Shown: positions 23,290 through 33,886 of the stretch, one piece after another | Layout of the letters: each line of letters begins with the position of its first letter | How positions within the stretch are numbered: position 1 is the first letter of the stretch | Source of the DNA: Cordylochernes scorpioides | Taxonomy: Eukaryota; Arthropoda; Arachnida; Pseudoscorpiones; Chernetidae | DNA: 64,000 bases | Direction of reading: 5' to 3' | NCBI GenBank assembly: GCA_030710605.1 | Contig: CP092884.1 | Location: 18,643,483 to 18,707,482 of the forward strand | Position numbers and translations under genes: made by a program | The notes under the pieces: generated by a model | What the model was told of the DNA's origin: nothing | The model's input: the letters and a program-made list of their open reading frames with translations, nothing else | Databases searched by the model: none

Positions 23290-23732
23290 AAAGGTATCTT
23301 TCCAAAAAAAAAAGAAGGAAAAAAAACCTAACCAATCTCCCAAATATTCTAATTGTGCCGTAAGGAAAACCTCCCACTGTTTGGAGGGAAATGTTCACGG
23401 GAGCCATGTTATAATGATTACAAAAAAAAATAATAATAAAGAGAGGAGAAGTAGGGATCCGGATCGATCCTTAAAGGCGCCTTCCATCTTGTTCCTCCCA
23501 AAAGAAACTTCTAAAAAAAATCTGCGCAAACTTGTGAGTTACCATGAGTGATTACCAAGAAGAAGCACACACATATATAATATGCTCTAGTAGACAGATT
23601 TTATGGAGGGACCAATAAGCTCTCATCTGGGATTGGCTGAGCATGTTAGGTAGAGACATTGGGAACTGACAAACGCTCACTTGATAAGAAATCGAACGGT
23701 CCAATTCCATTCAGTTCTCTCAAATCCAAGAG

Positions 23733-24311
23733 TTAAAATCTCTTCTTAACATCTGTTTCTAAACGCTTAATCCTATCGACCTGTACAACTTTCACATCGT
23801 GCATGTTGACCCTTCGTACTCTGAAGTTAAACTCGGAGACCCTAGCTTCCACACGGAAAGGTTCATAGAAGTTGGAGTAAACTTCACTATTAGGAACAGC
23901 CGAAACTTTGGTAAAAGGTGGCCTAGGATTCATAAGCTTTTTAACAGAATTACCTGACATGAATTGTCTAGTAATTTCCCTTTCTCTCCGCATTGCCCTC
24001 AACCTCTCGGCCCAAGTTGGCTTTCTAAAACTATTAACAGACCCAGCGCAACACTCACAGTTTATGTTAAACACAGTAGGTGGCAACTTTGCAGCCTCGT
24101 TTTCAATGTGCATCACTGATTTATCATCTAAGGAGCTTGAAGCCATTGGTCTATGTGCACTAGCAACGCAGCTGATGTCTACATAATTTCCCAGCTCACT
24201 GCCGTTTTTGCTACCAACTCTACAGGTTTTGACACTTATAAGTGTCTGCTCGTGGCCTGTTACTGCCACTATACATAAATTTTCAAGTGCATGGTCCCAA
24301 TTCTCTTTCAA
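23733..24311 (-). pseudogene. Gypsy pol C-terminal fragment fused after a deletion
   Basis: A 192-codon frame. Its end (NFRVRRVNMHDVKVVQVDRI) resembles the terminal piece of Gypsy integrases, where a hydrophobic HVDRIK-type motif closes the protein. The first part is not recognised and may be a join between protease-proximal sequence and this tail. RT and the integrase core are absent, so no enzymatic function is expected. Confidence 0.5.
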
Positions 24312-24317
24312 GATCTT

Positions 24318-24788
24318 TCACTTTTCAGAATCAATAATACTGAATTGGCTTCCTATATCATATAACAGGTGCCACATATTGCCGTTCATATTCTTCTTAA
24401 CTATTGGCAGATTTCCAAACTGATCTCCGCCATATAAACGTATGTTCAAAATCTCAGCATTATCAAGAGTATTTCGGTTGGAAAACATAGAAGGCTGCCT
24501 TGAGCAATTACTAGCTATATGTCCTAAATTACACTCAGGTGGACTCAGCTTGATTTCGCCCAACAATTTAGTCAGTCTTTCTATCTTACCCCTAAGGTCT
24601 TTAATACGCTGCTCATTTTCGTGTTTCATTCTGTTTACACTGGCATTAAGCATCTTCATCTCGCGCTTAATGCTATTTATTTCTTCAACCCCTTCTACTG
24701 AACATACCCCTTTCATAAAGCTGCAACACTGACTGCTTTGTCTATTGATTACTGCGAACAACAGCCTCTCTATACTTTTCGAACACAT
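24318..24788 (-). pseudogene. Gypsy gag C-terminus and protease start
   Basis: A predicted coiled-coil (about residues 35-95: KREMKMLNASVNRMKHENEQ and following) precedes a degraded zinc knuckle (ECNLGHIASNC, with the first cysteine apparently lost). A protease-like segment follows with LYDIGSQFSIID at residues 141-152, matching the DTGA/DSGA active site with isoleucine in place of threonine/serine. The substitution at the catalytic motif and lack of RT mean it is not active. Confidence 0.6.
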
Positions 24789-24912
24789 TTTCGAGGAATA
24801 TTTCGAACACTAGGCTATCGTCGAATCTGTATTTTATTTTATTTCTAATGACCAAGGATCTTTCTTTAATAGCCATAGGACTTTTCCCCTACTCTCTGCT
24901 TGAGACTTTCTA

Positions 24913-25179
24913 TTAATTTAAGGCATTCCCTAATACAATGCTCTTTTTAGGGTACAATATGTTCAGTTTACTAACAATACTTTTAAAACTGCTATCTATA
25001 CGGATACCCTTCTCCTCTAAGCTCAACCTGACTTCAGGGGATAGAGCCTCGAACATGAGCAGTGCCTTCACCTCGGGATCCCATTTGCCTACTCGAGCTT
25101 TGCGCTCGACTTCCCGAATAAAAGACTCGAGATCAGCCCCATTAAACACTAACAAGTTGAGCATAGAATTCGCAAACAT
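24913..25179 (-). pseudogene. Gypsy gag N-terminal fragment
   Basis: An 88-codon frame with LLVFNGADLESFIREVERKA and WDPEVKALLMFEALSPEVR, the pattern of retrotransposon gag/capsid domains (an LxxFNG-type opening, then an aromatic residue and helical leucines). It starts close to the right LTR, where gag should begin. It stops well short of a full capsid, and the following 120 bp contain several stops. Confidence 0.6.
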
Positions 25180-26814
25180 GATGGAGTAAAGAAAAAAAAC
25201 ACTTAAACAAAGAAAAACCTCACGTTAAAAATTACAGGAATTTACACGTGTAAACACCAGTAATCCTGACAAAATTTACAATACGGATTAACACACAAAG
25301 TGCAATTTACTAGGGCCTAAATTAAAAGTAACTTAACACAGAGAAAACGCGTACACTCAGAAATACAACGCAATACAAAAAATGGCGTAAATGGCACTCG
25401 ATAAGTTTTAACATAGCCAATACTTATATTTTATTGCAGTGCTGATAAGGATCGGACCGAGGTCACACAGGTATGCTAGGAGATCACCAGAAAAGCACAC
25501 AGAGAACGCTTTAAACGTCTCCACGCGATCACTCCTCCTCGACTCATCGCATTCCGTTGCAACCCTCTTTTATGTATTACTAGACGAATGACCCGGCTTC
25601 GCCCGAGAATTTCCCCGAGTGCAATTTTCTTTATACTGAAAGTACATCAATAATAAATAGTAGAAGTGCCATAGAATAGCAATACAGAAGTAACATAAAC
25701 TACAGGCAAAAAGTGTGTGTGATGGCAAAAATTGTATTATATTAGTGTTTAGGTATTCGAGTTAATTATTTTTTTTAAATCCATTCAGTTGTCTCAAAAT
25801 CAATATAGTTTAAATAGATGGCAGCTTTTCCATCCAACCCCCGAAGTACCCACCCCAGCGCATTAACCCTTGAAATTGCCTGAGTTGAGTGAGTGACTGC
25901 GATGGATCTTGACTGCGATGCCCATAAGAATAAGTAAAAATGGGCTTATAAAAAAATTAATCCAAAATACTGGCATGTAAATATTTTTCTGTAAAAAATA
26001 AAAGAGCACATGGAAATTAGGCAAACATATGTGTTTGATAATGACTGCGACTGCATTTCAAACGGTTTTTTTTTTTAAGATAAAAAAAAACAAAGGCTAG
26101 AACAAAAATTGATAAAAAATATGAAAGCCATTATTTACATACAGTAACGCTAATTTTGTAAAGTTTTTTTAAATTGCATTGTGTGCACTTACCGTAACTA
26201 AGTAATATAAATTTCTCCCTCAATACTTTTGTAAAAAGAGTAACACTCATATATAAAAATATATTTTTAAAAAAGTGAACTTGAAAAAAATGCAGACCAC
26301 TCATTGGTCGCTTAATTGGCCTGATGTTGTTACTTCGTCTCGTATTTACTCCGCGTAAAAAAAAAAAGTTCTTCAAATGAAAAAAAAATGGCCATAAATA
26401 CTAACCAAAATGTAGCCGAAAATTTTCCTCATGTTTATAAAAAAGCGACATGCAAAATTTGGTACCAATTGGTTTTGTAGTTTTTGTGTTTATCGCGAAA
26501 CAGATAACGGAAATATCTTTATTTACGCGGCTGCTAACCAAAATGAATGATTTTTGAGCCCCGATGGACGCATAAAGCGGAATATAGATAAAGCACAGAA
26601 AGTAGTTGTTGAGAATCCGGGCTAATTGGCCACAAAAATGGGTCTTCTAGCCCTACTATGGCTGCAGGTCGCGAACTGGTGGGAAGGGATCCAAGGGTCT
26701 GGCAGTGGAGGTGTCATCGCAGGGGGGAGAAGCTGGAGAGGTCAGGGAAACAGCGCCTTGATGGGTGAGAAGCCAGGATGGAGGACTGTTGAGGAGGCAG
26801 GAGGTCCTGGAAGC

Positions 26815-28134
26815 CTAGAATTTGAGGGCTCTAAGCTTCAAGGTGGGGCAGCTGGAGGCTCTCGCCTCGTGCTTGTATGGGAGGCCCTTGGCACAGCAGT
26901 TGGTGCACTTGGAAGTTTACCGGTCAGCAGCAGAGGGGCAGGAACGGCCTTCATGGCTACCTTCACCGCAGTGGAAGCACCTGGGATCTCTGGTGCATTG
27001 GGCAGAGTTGTGGCCGAAGCCACAACAGCGGAAGCAGATGCGTGCGCGGATGGACTCCTCGAAGTTGAGGATCACTCCATCTACCACGATCCTTCCGCGG
27101 TTGCCCAGAGCTCTGAAGGTGTTGAGGTCCACCTCGACGAAGGCGGTGCAGGTCCCGTTTCTGGGTGCAGAACGGTGCGCAACGCGCACCACCTTGTCCC
27201 CAGGTAGTTGGCTAACAGCGGGAGTCCCCAACAGCGTCTCTTCAATGGTGGAGTTGGACGTTTCCACCTCCACTTTGAAGAGGCAGATGCGAGGCAGGAG
27301 CACCTTCTGCTGGCGGATCTTCATTCCCGTTAGCTTGCTGGCCAGGGAGGTTGTCACCTCAGGGATGATGTCGGGATTGCTGGAGTGGAGGACCAGCTTT
27401 CCCTTGGTTCTCAGAGAGGCCCAAACGCCTTGGGGTAGAGTGTGGGCAGCGCGGACAGCCTTGTAGATTTCCCTAGGGTCGGCCTCTGGGTCGTCGGAGA
27501 CGACCACTGTGTGGGCCGCCGATTTCTCACCGTGGAGAACCACTCGGGCGGCCGCAGGCTTGACCACTTGGGCGGCCGCAGGCTTGACCACTTGGGCGGC
27601 CGCAGGCTTGACCACTTGGGCGGCCGCAGGCTTGGAGACGCGGGAAGGCGCAGTTGGACCTTTGAAGTTGGATCTTTTGGCCGGGGGGTTGGGAGCCTCA
27701 GGCTGCTTCCTCTTGGCTGCACCAGGAGCAGGCAGGGTGGAGGCGGGCTTCTTGGCGGGGGGGTCAGCAGGAGAAGGAGTGGCGGGCTTGATGGGGTCAG
27801 TCTGGGAGCTGGTTTCCTTGCAGGAAGGAGCAGGGCAGGTTTGCGTGCCGTGGCAGGCAGTTTTGGGCTTGTTGACCTCCGCAAAATCGTCCAGCTCCGC
27901 GAAGGACTCGAGGGTGAACGTGAGGTTCTCTACCTTGGCTTCAAGAGCCTTGATCAGTTCGGTCCGCGAGGTGATGAAGCGGATCAGGTCCTCATGTAGG
28001 GCTTTCAGGGTAGGATGACGAAAGGGGCTCAGGATGCTGCAGCTGCTTGCGATCACCGTCTCGTTCTCCCTCTCCAGGTCGGCGACGTTCACGATGGGCT
28101 TGTAGGCCGTTTTTTTCCTCTTGGCTGGAGGCAT
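26815..28134 (-). pseudogene. LINE ORF1 (Jockey/I/R1-type gag), one frameshift
   Basis: ATG at 28134 opens MPPAKRKKTAYKPIV and a 405-codon frame. Domains: a basic N-terminus, a leucine-rich helix (about residues 45-80), a long proline/alanine/lysine linker containing four KPAAAQVV-type repeats (about 175-205), and a central fold with RICLFKVEVETSNSTIEETL. Then come CCHC knuckles CFRCCGFGHNSAQC and CFHCGEGSHEGRSC. A frameshift near 26915 displaces the third knuckle (CTNCCAKGLPYKHEARASSC), after which the protein would end at 26815. Three knuckles with this spacing are typical of ORF1 in the Jockey, I and R1 groups, which package LINE RNA. Only one lesion separates it from an intact frame. Confidence 0.82.
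27541..27640 (-). repeat. 24-bp coding minisatellite in ORF1
   Basis: Four tandem copies of a 24-bp unit containing cttgggcggccgcaggc. On the coding strand they encode KPAAAQVV repeats in the linker of the ORF1 protein. The related protein at 52116-52811 has a single copy, so the expansion is specific to this copy. Confidence 0.9.
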
Positions 28135-28487
28135 GTCAAGAGCGGGCGAGCAAGGATTTCCCTATTTAGCTACCTTGAAAAAAAATCAAGAGAAGCTTTT
28201 GACTCCAAGAGTATCTAGGAATCCTTACCACTGGTGGGGGGAATAACTAGACTCGTTGAAGTTATCGAGAGGACTGAACTCGAATCAAAAAAAAGAAAAC
28301 CCTAAAGCACAGAAAACAGACATTGACGTTTATATATAAGAAGAAAGATATATTATAATACAAACATGGCCACATTTGGCCAATGAGAAGGCGTGGGAGA
28401 TCAGTTCACTTAACAAATAAACAACATTCTTCCCACAAAAACTGAGATAAGATAAAACTGCATGTTTGTCAAATAATTTGACAGTAC

Positions 28488-29400
28488 TAGCATAAAAAGT
28501 TTAACTATAACAGTGGCTTTTCGAACACCCGTTCTATAAAACTCATATTAAGAGAAATAATGACGCGCAAGAAGTTTTTAATCGAAACTTGCATGAACTA
28601 CGAGTAATGTAAAAGGTTGAGACGACGCAGACATTCTGGCAAGATGACAATGAGACTACGGCTCAAGTTACCTCTTGGAGAACAGCTGAGATATTAGGAA
28701 AGTCGTGGGAACATAGAAGTGTTGCAGGATGTCAGGGGTGACGTGTGACACCGCGGTATTCTTAAAGTCAGCGCGGGAAGAGATGGTCCGGTCGCAGTGA
28801 CAGTGGGGAAAATCGTCAAGTGGTAGGATAGGTCTAGTTGACATGTATCCTGAAGTTTCTTCGATCGGGCAAGCGGAGGGAGTGTGGTGAGTCCCAAAAG
28901 TTGTAAACACGTTTAAATGGCCGGGGGGAGCCAGTAGCAGAAGACAGGTCAAGGGAACTCGAGGAAGAAGCCACTGTGGGACCTAGAGCCACAAGATTAC
29001 TGTTCATCCACGACTGGGAGTAGGCGTTTAATGGAAGTGAGACAAGACCACACTGACTGGACAGCCCAATGTGAGACAAAAGATCACAAGAGACGACACT
29101 GGAGACGCGTTCCTTATATAGTGCTTATTTGCTTATATTTTATTTGGACTGCTCGGTATCTGCCTCCCAAATAAACAAGCGACGAGAACAGCGGCGGCTA
29201 GCGAGCTTTCGCAACGATGTTAAAATGCAAATAATTAGATTAGTGAAATGCTTGACCATAGGACCTATTGCATAGGTTATTTTCCTCATGAGGGAAGAGA
29301 TGACTTAATAAACGTATAAAGCAGCATGCCAATCTTATCTTATTTTAGTGAGTGATGCGATAGACAACCCACGATATGTTTAAAACACCCCGCAGCCACA
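28488..29400. other. No gene recognised
   Basis: Mixed-composition DNA, GC-richer between 28680 and 29100. Minus-strand frames at 28668-28952 and 28834-29079 have serine/proline-rich content and no motif; they are not called. Confidence 0.4.
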
Positions 29401-29402
29401 TA

Positions 29403-30716
29403 CAGGGTGCGGTAGATAAGTAATGAGACTGCCCGCCGCGCGGCGCCCCAGTCGGTCGCAGTGCGTTCTCTACCTGCAGGTCACGTGGTGTGTGTGGGGG
29501 ATCTGAGCTAACAATAGAACCGGTTCGCAGTCGCGTCGTAGCTCTGGCGCAGTGAGGGTCGAGCTTCGCGTATTACGTTGTTTGTGTGCCCGTGACACAT
29601 GTGAAAACGCTGAAGATGAATCGCTCGATAGAACAGCGGTATGCAATCAAATTTTGCTTTCGCTTGGGCAAAACTGCTTCGGAAACTTTTGCTATGATTA
29701 CGGAGGCCTACAAAGACGCCCTATCAAGAGCTCAAGTGTTCCGGTGGTTTAATGAATTTAAAAACGGGAGGGAATTCGTTGAAGACATGGAACGATCTGG
29801 ACGCCCTTCAACGAGTCGTGTGGATCAAACGGTGGCCAAAGTGAAAGAACTCCTGGACTCCGACCGTCGTTTAAGTCTCAAAATGATCGCCTATGAGGTC
29901 TCCGTGAATAAATTTACGGTTCACCAAATTATTACGCAAGATTTGATGATGAGGAAAGTTTGCGCAAAATTGGTTCCCCGAGTGCTCACCGCCGAACGAA
30001 AGCAACGACGAGTGGACGTTTGCCGTGAGATGTTGAATGAATTGGAAAATAATCCAGACTTTTTAGACAATGTAGTAACAGGCGACGAATCGTGGACATT
30101 CCAATACGACCCGGAGACGAAAGCCCAGAGCTCGGAGTGGCACACACCGGCATCCCCGCGGCCGAAGAAAGCAAGAATGTCAAAGTCCCGAGTCAAGACA
30201 ATGCTGATTGTGTTTTTCGACAAGCGGGGGTTAATTCACAAAGAGTTTTTCGCTCAGGGGAAAACTGTTAATGCCGAATTCTACAAAGAAGTCCTTCGGC
30301 GATTGCACAAAGCCGTTAAACGGAAGCGACAGGACCTTGCTCAACGCTGGCGTCTCCACCACGACACAGCGTCCTCGTGACCTCCTATTTGACCCGAATT
30401 GGAGTTGATGTTCTGCCACAACCACCATACAGCCCTGTCATGAGTCCTCCTGAATTCTTCCTAATTTCGAAAGTAAAAAGATGCCTAAAGGGTCATCGTT
30501 TCGACGATATCCCGAACCTCCTACGTGCTGTCACGAAGGCACTAACTGGGATAACTCCAACGGACTACAGTGGGGCCTATTAAGCTTGGAAAACGCGCTG
30601 GCAAGTTGTGTCGACGCCCAAGGCGAGTTCTTTGAAGAATATTAACGTTTTGTACCAATCGGATCAATAAATTTGTTTTTCTTGACTGAGTCTCATTACT
30701 TATCTACCGCACCCTG
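29403..30716 (+). mobile_element. mariner transposon, 1314 bp, intact inverted ends
   Basis: CAGGGTGCGGTAGATAAGTA at 29403 is mirrored exactly at the right end up to 30716; the inverted repeats are 28 bp and perfect. TA flanks both sides (29401-29402 and 30717-30718). The perfect ends suggest a fairly recent insertion, but the transposase is frameshifted. Confidence 0.95.
29616..30645 (+). pseudogene. mariner transposase, frameshifted, DD34E-like third site
   Basis: ATG at 29616 begins MNRSIEQRYAIKF. Helix-turn-helix N-terminus with FRWFNEFKNGRE and GRPSTS, a second HTH with MIAYEVSVNKFTVHQI, then the catalytic blocks VTGDESW (first Asp, about 30079), HHDTAS (second Asp, about 30358) and YSPVMSPPEFFL (about 30430). 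Mariners normally have Asp in the last block (PCDYF or PPDFF); here it is Glu. Lesions: a frameshift at about 30375 directly after HHDTASS, a TAA at 30581, and a further shift before the expected end GEFFEEY at 30645. It would excise and reinsert mariner DNA at TA if intact; this copy is not functional. Confidence 0.9.
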
Positions 30717-30718
30717 TA

Positions 30719-31199
30719 TGTTTAAATCTACCAAGAGCCATTCACCTCCAAGATGAATTTCTATCCTTACACACTAAGAATGTCACGAAAATGCTTGCCG
30801 CGAGTAGAAACCCTTCACGGCTATCAGAAGTCCTAGATCTGTCTATTATTGAACAAGCGCGGTCTAAATTAACAATTCTACGTGTTTGGCCGATCTCTCT
30901 AAAAATACTATTTATATACAGATATTAACATATATAAAGTCTATTTTTGAAAGAATCTCTATGTCTTCATCCCACAACGTCTTGTATCAGACAAGAAAGC
31001 AGAAGGTGCGGCACAGTGCTGCTCAGAACGGAGACTGCCATTTACAAGAAGTGAGGGGCACGGTACAAGTGCGGCGGTATCGACCTGCCCATCATCAGCC
31101 ACGCCGGGAAATGGAGGAATGCTCCAGCAGGTCATTTGTCACCGCCTTCTTTGGACGGTCTTAACTGCCCTCGTCCCCGCCTTCCCTTCTTTCCTTCCT
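30719..31199. other. No gene recognised
   Basis: A 92-codon plus-strand frame (30886-31164) has no recognisable domain and is probably chance. The 3' part is GC-richer and runs into the tandem repeat. Confidence 0.35.
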
Positions 31200-31735
31200 C
31201 TCTTACGCCTTTACTTACCGGCACAGCCCTAATATTACTTTCCTACCGGCACAGCCCTAATATTACATTCCTACCGGTATATCCCTACGTTATTATCTCT
31301 CTCCACCGGTAGATCCCTACAGCAACATCTCCACCAGTACATCTCTACGGTAATATCTCCACTTGTATATCCCTAAGGTAATATCAACACTGATACATCC
31401 CTATGTTAATATCTCCACCAGTAGAGCCCTATGGTAAAATCATTGGTACCTCCCTACGGTTACATTTCCACCAGTACAACCCTACAGTAGCATCATCGGT
31501 AAAACTCTACGATAACATCTTCACCGTTGCATCGCTATGGTAACATCTCCATCGGTACATCCCTATGGTAACATCACTGGTACATCCCTACGATAATATC
31601 TCCACCGTTACATCGCTATGGTGACATTTCCACCGGTACATCCCTACGGTAACATCACTGGTACATCCCTACGATAATATCTCCACCGTTACATCGCTAT
31701 GGTAACATCTCCACCGGTACATCCCTACTATACAC
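31200..31735. repeat. Short-period satellite (accggtacatccctay-type)
   Basis: Units of about 25-35 bp built on ccaccggtacatccctacgg and taacatctc are tandemly repeated. In the second half there is a longer ~100-bp period (e.g. acatccctacgataatatct at about 31571 and 31666). Units degrade towards the left, where they become cctaccggcacagccctaat. Confidence 0.85.
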
Positions 31736-32383
31736 ACATCACATCCCTATCTCATAACAGCAGATATAGCATACGCATCGAATATTAAGTGCCATTGATG
31801 TGCAAGTATAAAGGGATAATTTTGAATACATAAACATTATATAACTCTTCCAAGTTTTTCTTTATTGAGATTAAAATACAATAGAAATGTCATTTTCAAA
31901 TATAATAATTATCTTAACTTTCAAAAATCTGTAAATATGTATATAAACATGTTGATGTGAGATAAGTAATCACGTCGGATGACTAAAGTTGTGGGGAAGT
32001 GTAGACGGGGGTGGAGAACCACACACAGCAGATCTACGGATTCCATGAGGTCAGACGGAGCAAGCGAAGGTTTAATATTGTAGTTTTTCTTATTGATAAC
32101 CTCAAATCTCAGACACCTCAAAGGATAAGCCTTTATTTAGACAATACAACTAAACTTCAGCGCACTAATATAAAGTATACATGTAATATATACATATAAA
32201 ATATACATAAACAATTGATTAATTACAAGGTTTGAGTAGATGTTTAAAGAAGAAATTAAATGAAAGGACATTGAAATCATGCTTGAATCCACATCCTATC
32301 CAGTAACAATCACAATGAAATAAACACAAATATATGAAAAATAGTACAAAAGTGAATTTGTACTTGGATCAAGTGGATAAATT
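31736..32383. other. No gene seen
   Basis: AT-rich unique-looking DNA between the satellite and the foldback element. Confidence 0.4.
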
Positions 32384-32502
32384 GAGAAAAATGGCATTTC
32401 CTGATCGGCGCAAGCCATCTGTTGGAATAAATATAAGCAAATCGTTGATTTTTTAATTATTCCAGAATTGGCCAAATACCTTTTCTTGATTAATCAAGAA
32501 AA

Positions 32503-32554
32503 GCTAACCACGTACGCGTTTCGGGCTGTTGGCCCTCGTCAGCGTGGTGCAAGC
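32503..32554 (-). ncRNA. Type I hammerhead ribozyme, complete core
   Basis: Minus strand, 5' to 3': stem I strand ACCACG, core CTGACGA, stem II GGGC with loop CAACA and GCCC, core GAA, then A-C-G-C-G-T-A, where A15.1/C15.2 can pair with G16.2/T16.1 and A17 is the cleavage base (GUA triplet), then CGTGGT pairing perfectly with ACCACG, and an outer GCT/AGC helix across a small bulge. All conserved core bases are present. Stem III is only two pairs, but ACGCGT is self-complementary, so two RNAs could build a six-pair helix, as proposed for other minimal type I hammerheads acting as dimers. Self-cleavage is inferred from structure only. Confidence 0.82.
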
Positions 32555-32701
32555 TCTACCTCAACGACCAAAAAAGGTGGTCTTTGGGGGCAGCTTGAAA
32601 AACCATGAAACAGGTATTTAGGCCGGAAGGGCGTGAGAACGCCAAAATTCATGGTTTTTCAAGATGCCCCAAAGACTACCTTTTTTGGTCGTTGAGGTAC
32701 A

Positions 32702-32752
32702 GCTTGCACCATGCTGACGAGGGCCAACAGCCCGAAACGCGTAGGTGGTTAG
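32702..32752 (+). ncRNA. Type I hammerhead ribozyme, second arm
   Basis: Same motif on the plus strand: CTGACGA, GGGC/GCCC stem, GAAACGCGTA with the GUA triplet. Stem I is ACCATG with GGTGGT, leaving a G-G mismatch next to the cleavage site and a U-G pair, so cleavage is probably weaker than in the left arm. Confidence 0.72.
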
Positions 32753-32959
32753 CTTTTCTTGATTAATCAAAAAAAGGTATTTGGCCAATTATGGAATAAT
32801 TAAAAATCAACGATTAGTTTATTATTTATTACGAAAGATGGCGCAAGCCATCAGCAACTTTTGGTTGCACGATCAGAAAATGCCCTTTTTCTCATGCAAA
32901 TATATTTACATAGTTTAGCAATTGCGGTTTTTTTTAACCAAGAGAGAAAATCATAGATA

Positions 32960-33690
32960 TATTTACCGAATTTTATGAATTTAAAATATGAGTTATTACA
33001 ATTTTTATAAACATAAAAAGATTATTGTATTCAATGTTTTCCCGATTTCTGTAGTTCTGGAAGATTGGACATTTAATAAGCAGGTGACTGGAATCCTGTC
33101 TTCTCTCTCCACATAAACACCCTGGATCGTCTATAGCTCCTATTCGAAACAGAAAATCTCCGAAGTTTCCATGATTAGTAACAAATTGCACATCGTAAAA
33201 GTCAAGGGGGGAATATTTTGGGATGCCTGAAGGGAAAAGGAGACGAAAGTGAGCACTAGTATTATATATAGAAAACATATCTATCATTCTGGTTTTCAAA
33301 AAAAAAAAAAACATTCATTATTGAAGGAGAATGTGAACTGAATGTCTTTAGTCTTCTTCACTTAGTTGGTCCTATTCATATTTAATTAGTCTTGATTAGC
33401 TAAAATCAGCCAGGAAAGGCATATCTGCCAAACAGTGGATACAATTTGAGGAAGATGTTTTAAACGATCTAATTGCCCAGAGAATAACTTGATATTGCAT
33501 CAAATTTAATTTTTGTTTACAGCGGTTGTTTATTTGGTAAAACTAAATTTCAGCTCCATATGTTAGAATAGGTCTAATTAGAGTCCTATACAAAATTAAT
33601 ATTTTATTAGAGTTTATACGCTTCTATGTTTACTCATATAAGTTTAATTGTTTAAAGGCGGTAGCTAAAATTTTGTATCCTTTTAGTGCA
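32960..33690 (-). pseudogene. R1-like LINE ORF2 C-terminus fragment
   Basis: On the minus strand, conceptual pieces read LILYRTLIRPILTYGAEI, then IPKYSPLDFYDVQFVTNHGN and CLCGERRQDSSHLLIKC. The order and motifs match the 3' part of the R1-like RT at 20387-22035 (IPKYVKPNFYNVQFFTGHCN, CSCGAEEENPVHILTDC). Stops and shifts separate the blocks. The RT palm is absent; it is a decayed 3' fragment of a related but distinct family. Confidence 0.7.
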
Positions 33691-33886
33691 TTTTGATAAA
33701 ATCTTTTTAAAAAGTATTTTTTTACTAATTATTCTCAATTAAATAACAAAATGTGACGACTCCATTAGCAAAACAGATCCTACAATAGCTGTAGCGGTCA
33801 TATTCACTGCTGACCATTAAAATTGCTACACCAAGAAAGAATCCGAAAAATATAATGCATATGTATTGAACACATATAATGTATAA

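Larger units (their letters stand above)
26590..28160 (-). mobile_element. ORF1-only LINE, copy 1
   Basis: On the minus strand this consists of a short 5' leader, an ORF1 with three zinc knuckles, a ~230-bp 3' UTR, and an end at caattagcccgg (about 26615). The related copy at 51345-52830 ends at the same point and likewise lacks ORF2. Shared termini without pol suggest a lineage that moves as ORF1 plus 3' UTR using another LINE's enzyme. Confidence 0.7.
25580..28348 (-). mobile_element. Helitron, 2.77 kb, carrying an ORF1-only LINE
   Basis: Begins CTAGACGAATGACCCGG at 25580 after A, with a gcttcgcccg hairpin arm. It ends ...tatatataagaagaaaGA at 28348 before T, i.e. TC...CTAG read on the minus strand. 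Flanking LTR sequence resumes on both sides. The left kilobase is non-coding; the right part holds the LINE at about 26590-28160. No Rep/helicase is present. Confidence 0.75.
22850..28483 (-). mobile_element. Ty3/Gypsy element, internally deleted, GTAC duplication
   Basis: LTRs start TGACAAAATTTAC (22850 and 25267) and the right LTR ends TTTGACA at 28483. GTAC occurs at 22846-22849 and again at 28484-28487, a 4-bp duplication typical of Gypsy. The interior encodes, on the minus strand, gag-like and protease-like fragments and the last part of a pol protein, with RT, RNase H and most of integrase deleted. A 2.8-kb Helitron later inserted in the right LTR, so the intact element was about 2.87 kb. 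Confidence 0.88.
25267..28483 (-). repeat. Gypsy 5' LTR, split by a Helitron
   Basis: 25267-25579 matches 22850-23170 and 28349-28483 matches 23162-23289. The break falls after ctcttttatgta. Both halves share aggtatgctaggagatcacc and gtttgtcaaataattt with the other LTR. Confidence 0.85.
32384..32893. mobile_element. Foldback element with a hammerhead ribozyme in each arm
   Basis: Arms 32384-32607 and 32650-32893 are inverted copies, with a 42-bp spacer. From the centre outward each arm has a catggtttttcaag stretch, ttttttggtcgttgaggta, a hammerhead core, ttagcttttcttgattaatc, and at the outer edge gatggcgcaagccatc (right arm). Single arms recur at 35009-35261 and 57636-57907. Hammerheads in partly inverted terminal repeats are known from Penelope-like elements and retrozymes. 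No GIY-YIG/RT gene is present here, so this would be non-autonomous. Confidence 0.8.

Noticed and set aside
27442-28018. Long plus-strand frames rich in glycine and arginine
   Set aside because: They are antisense to the zinc-knuckle ORF1 and exist because that gene is GC-rich and repetitive.
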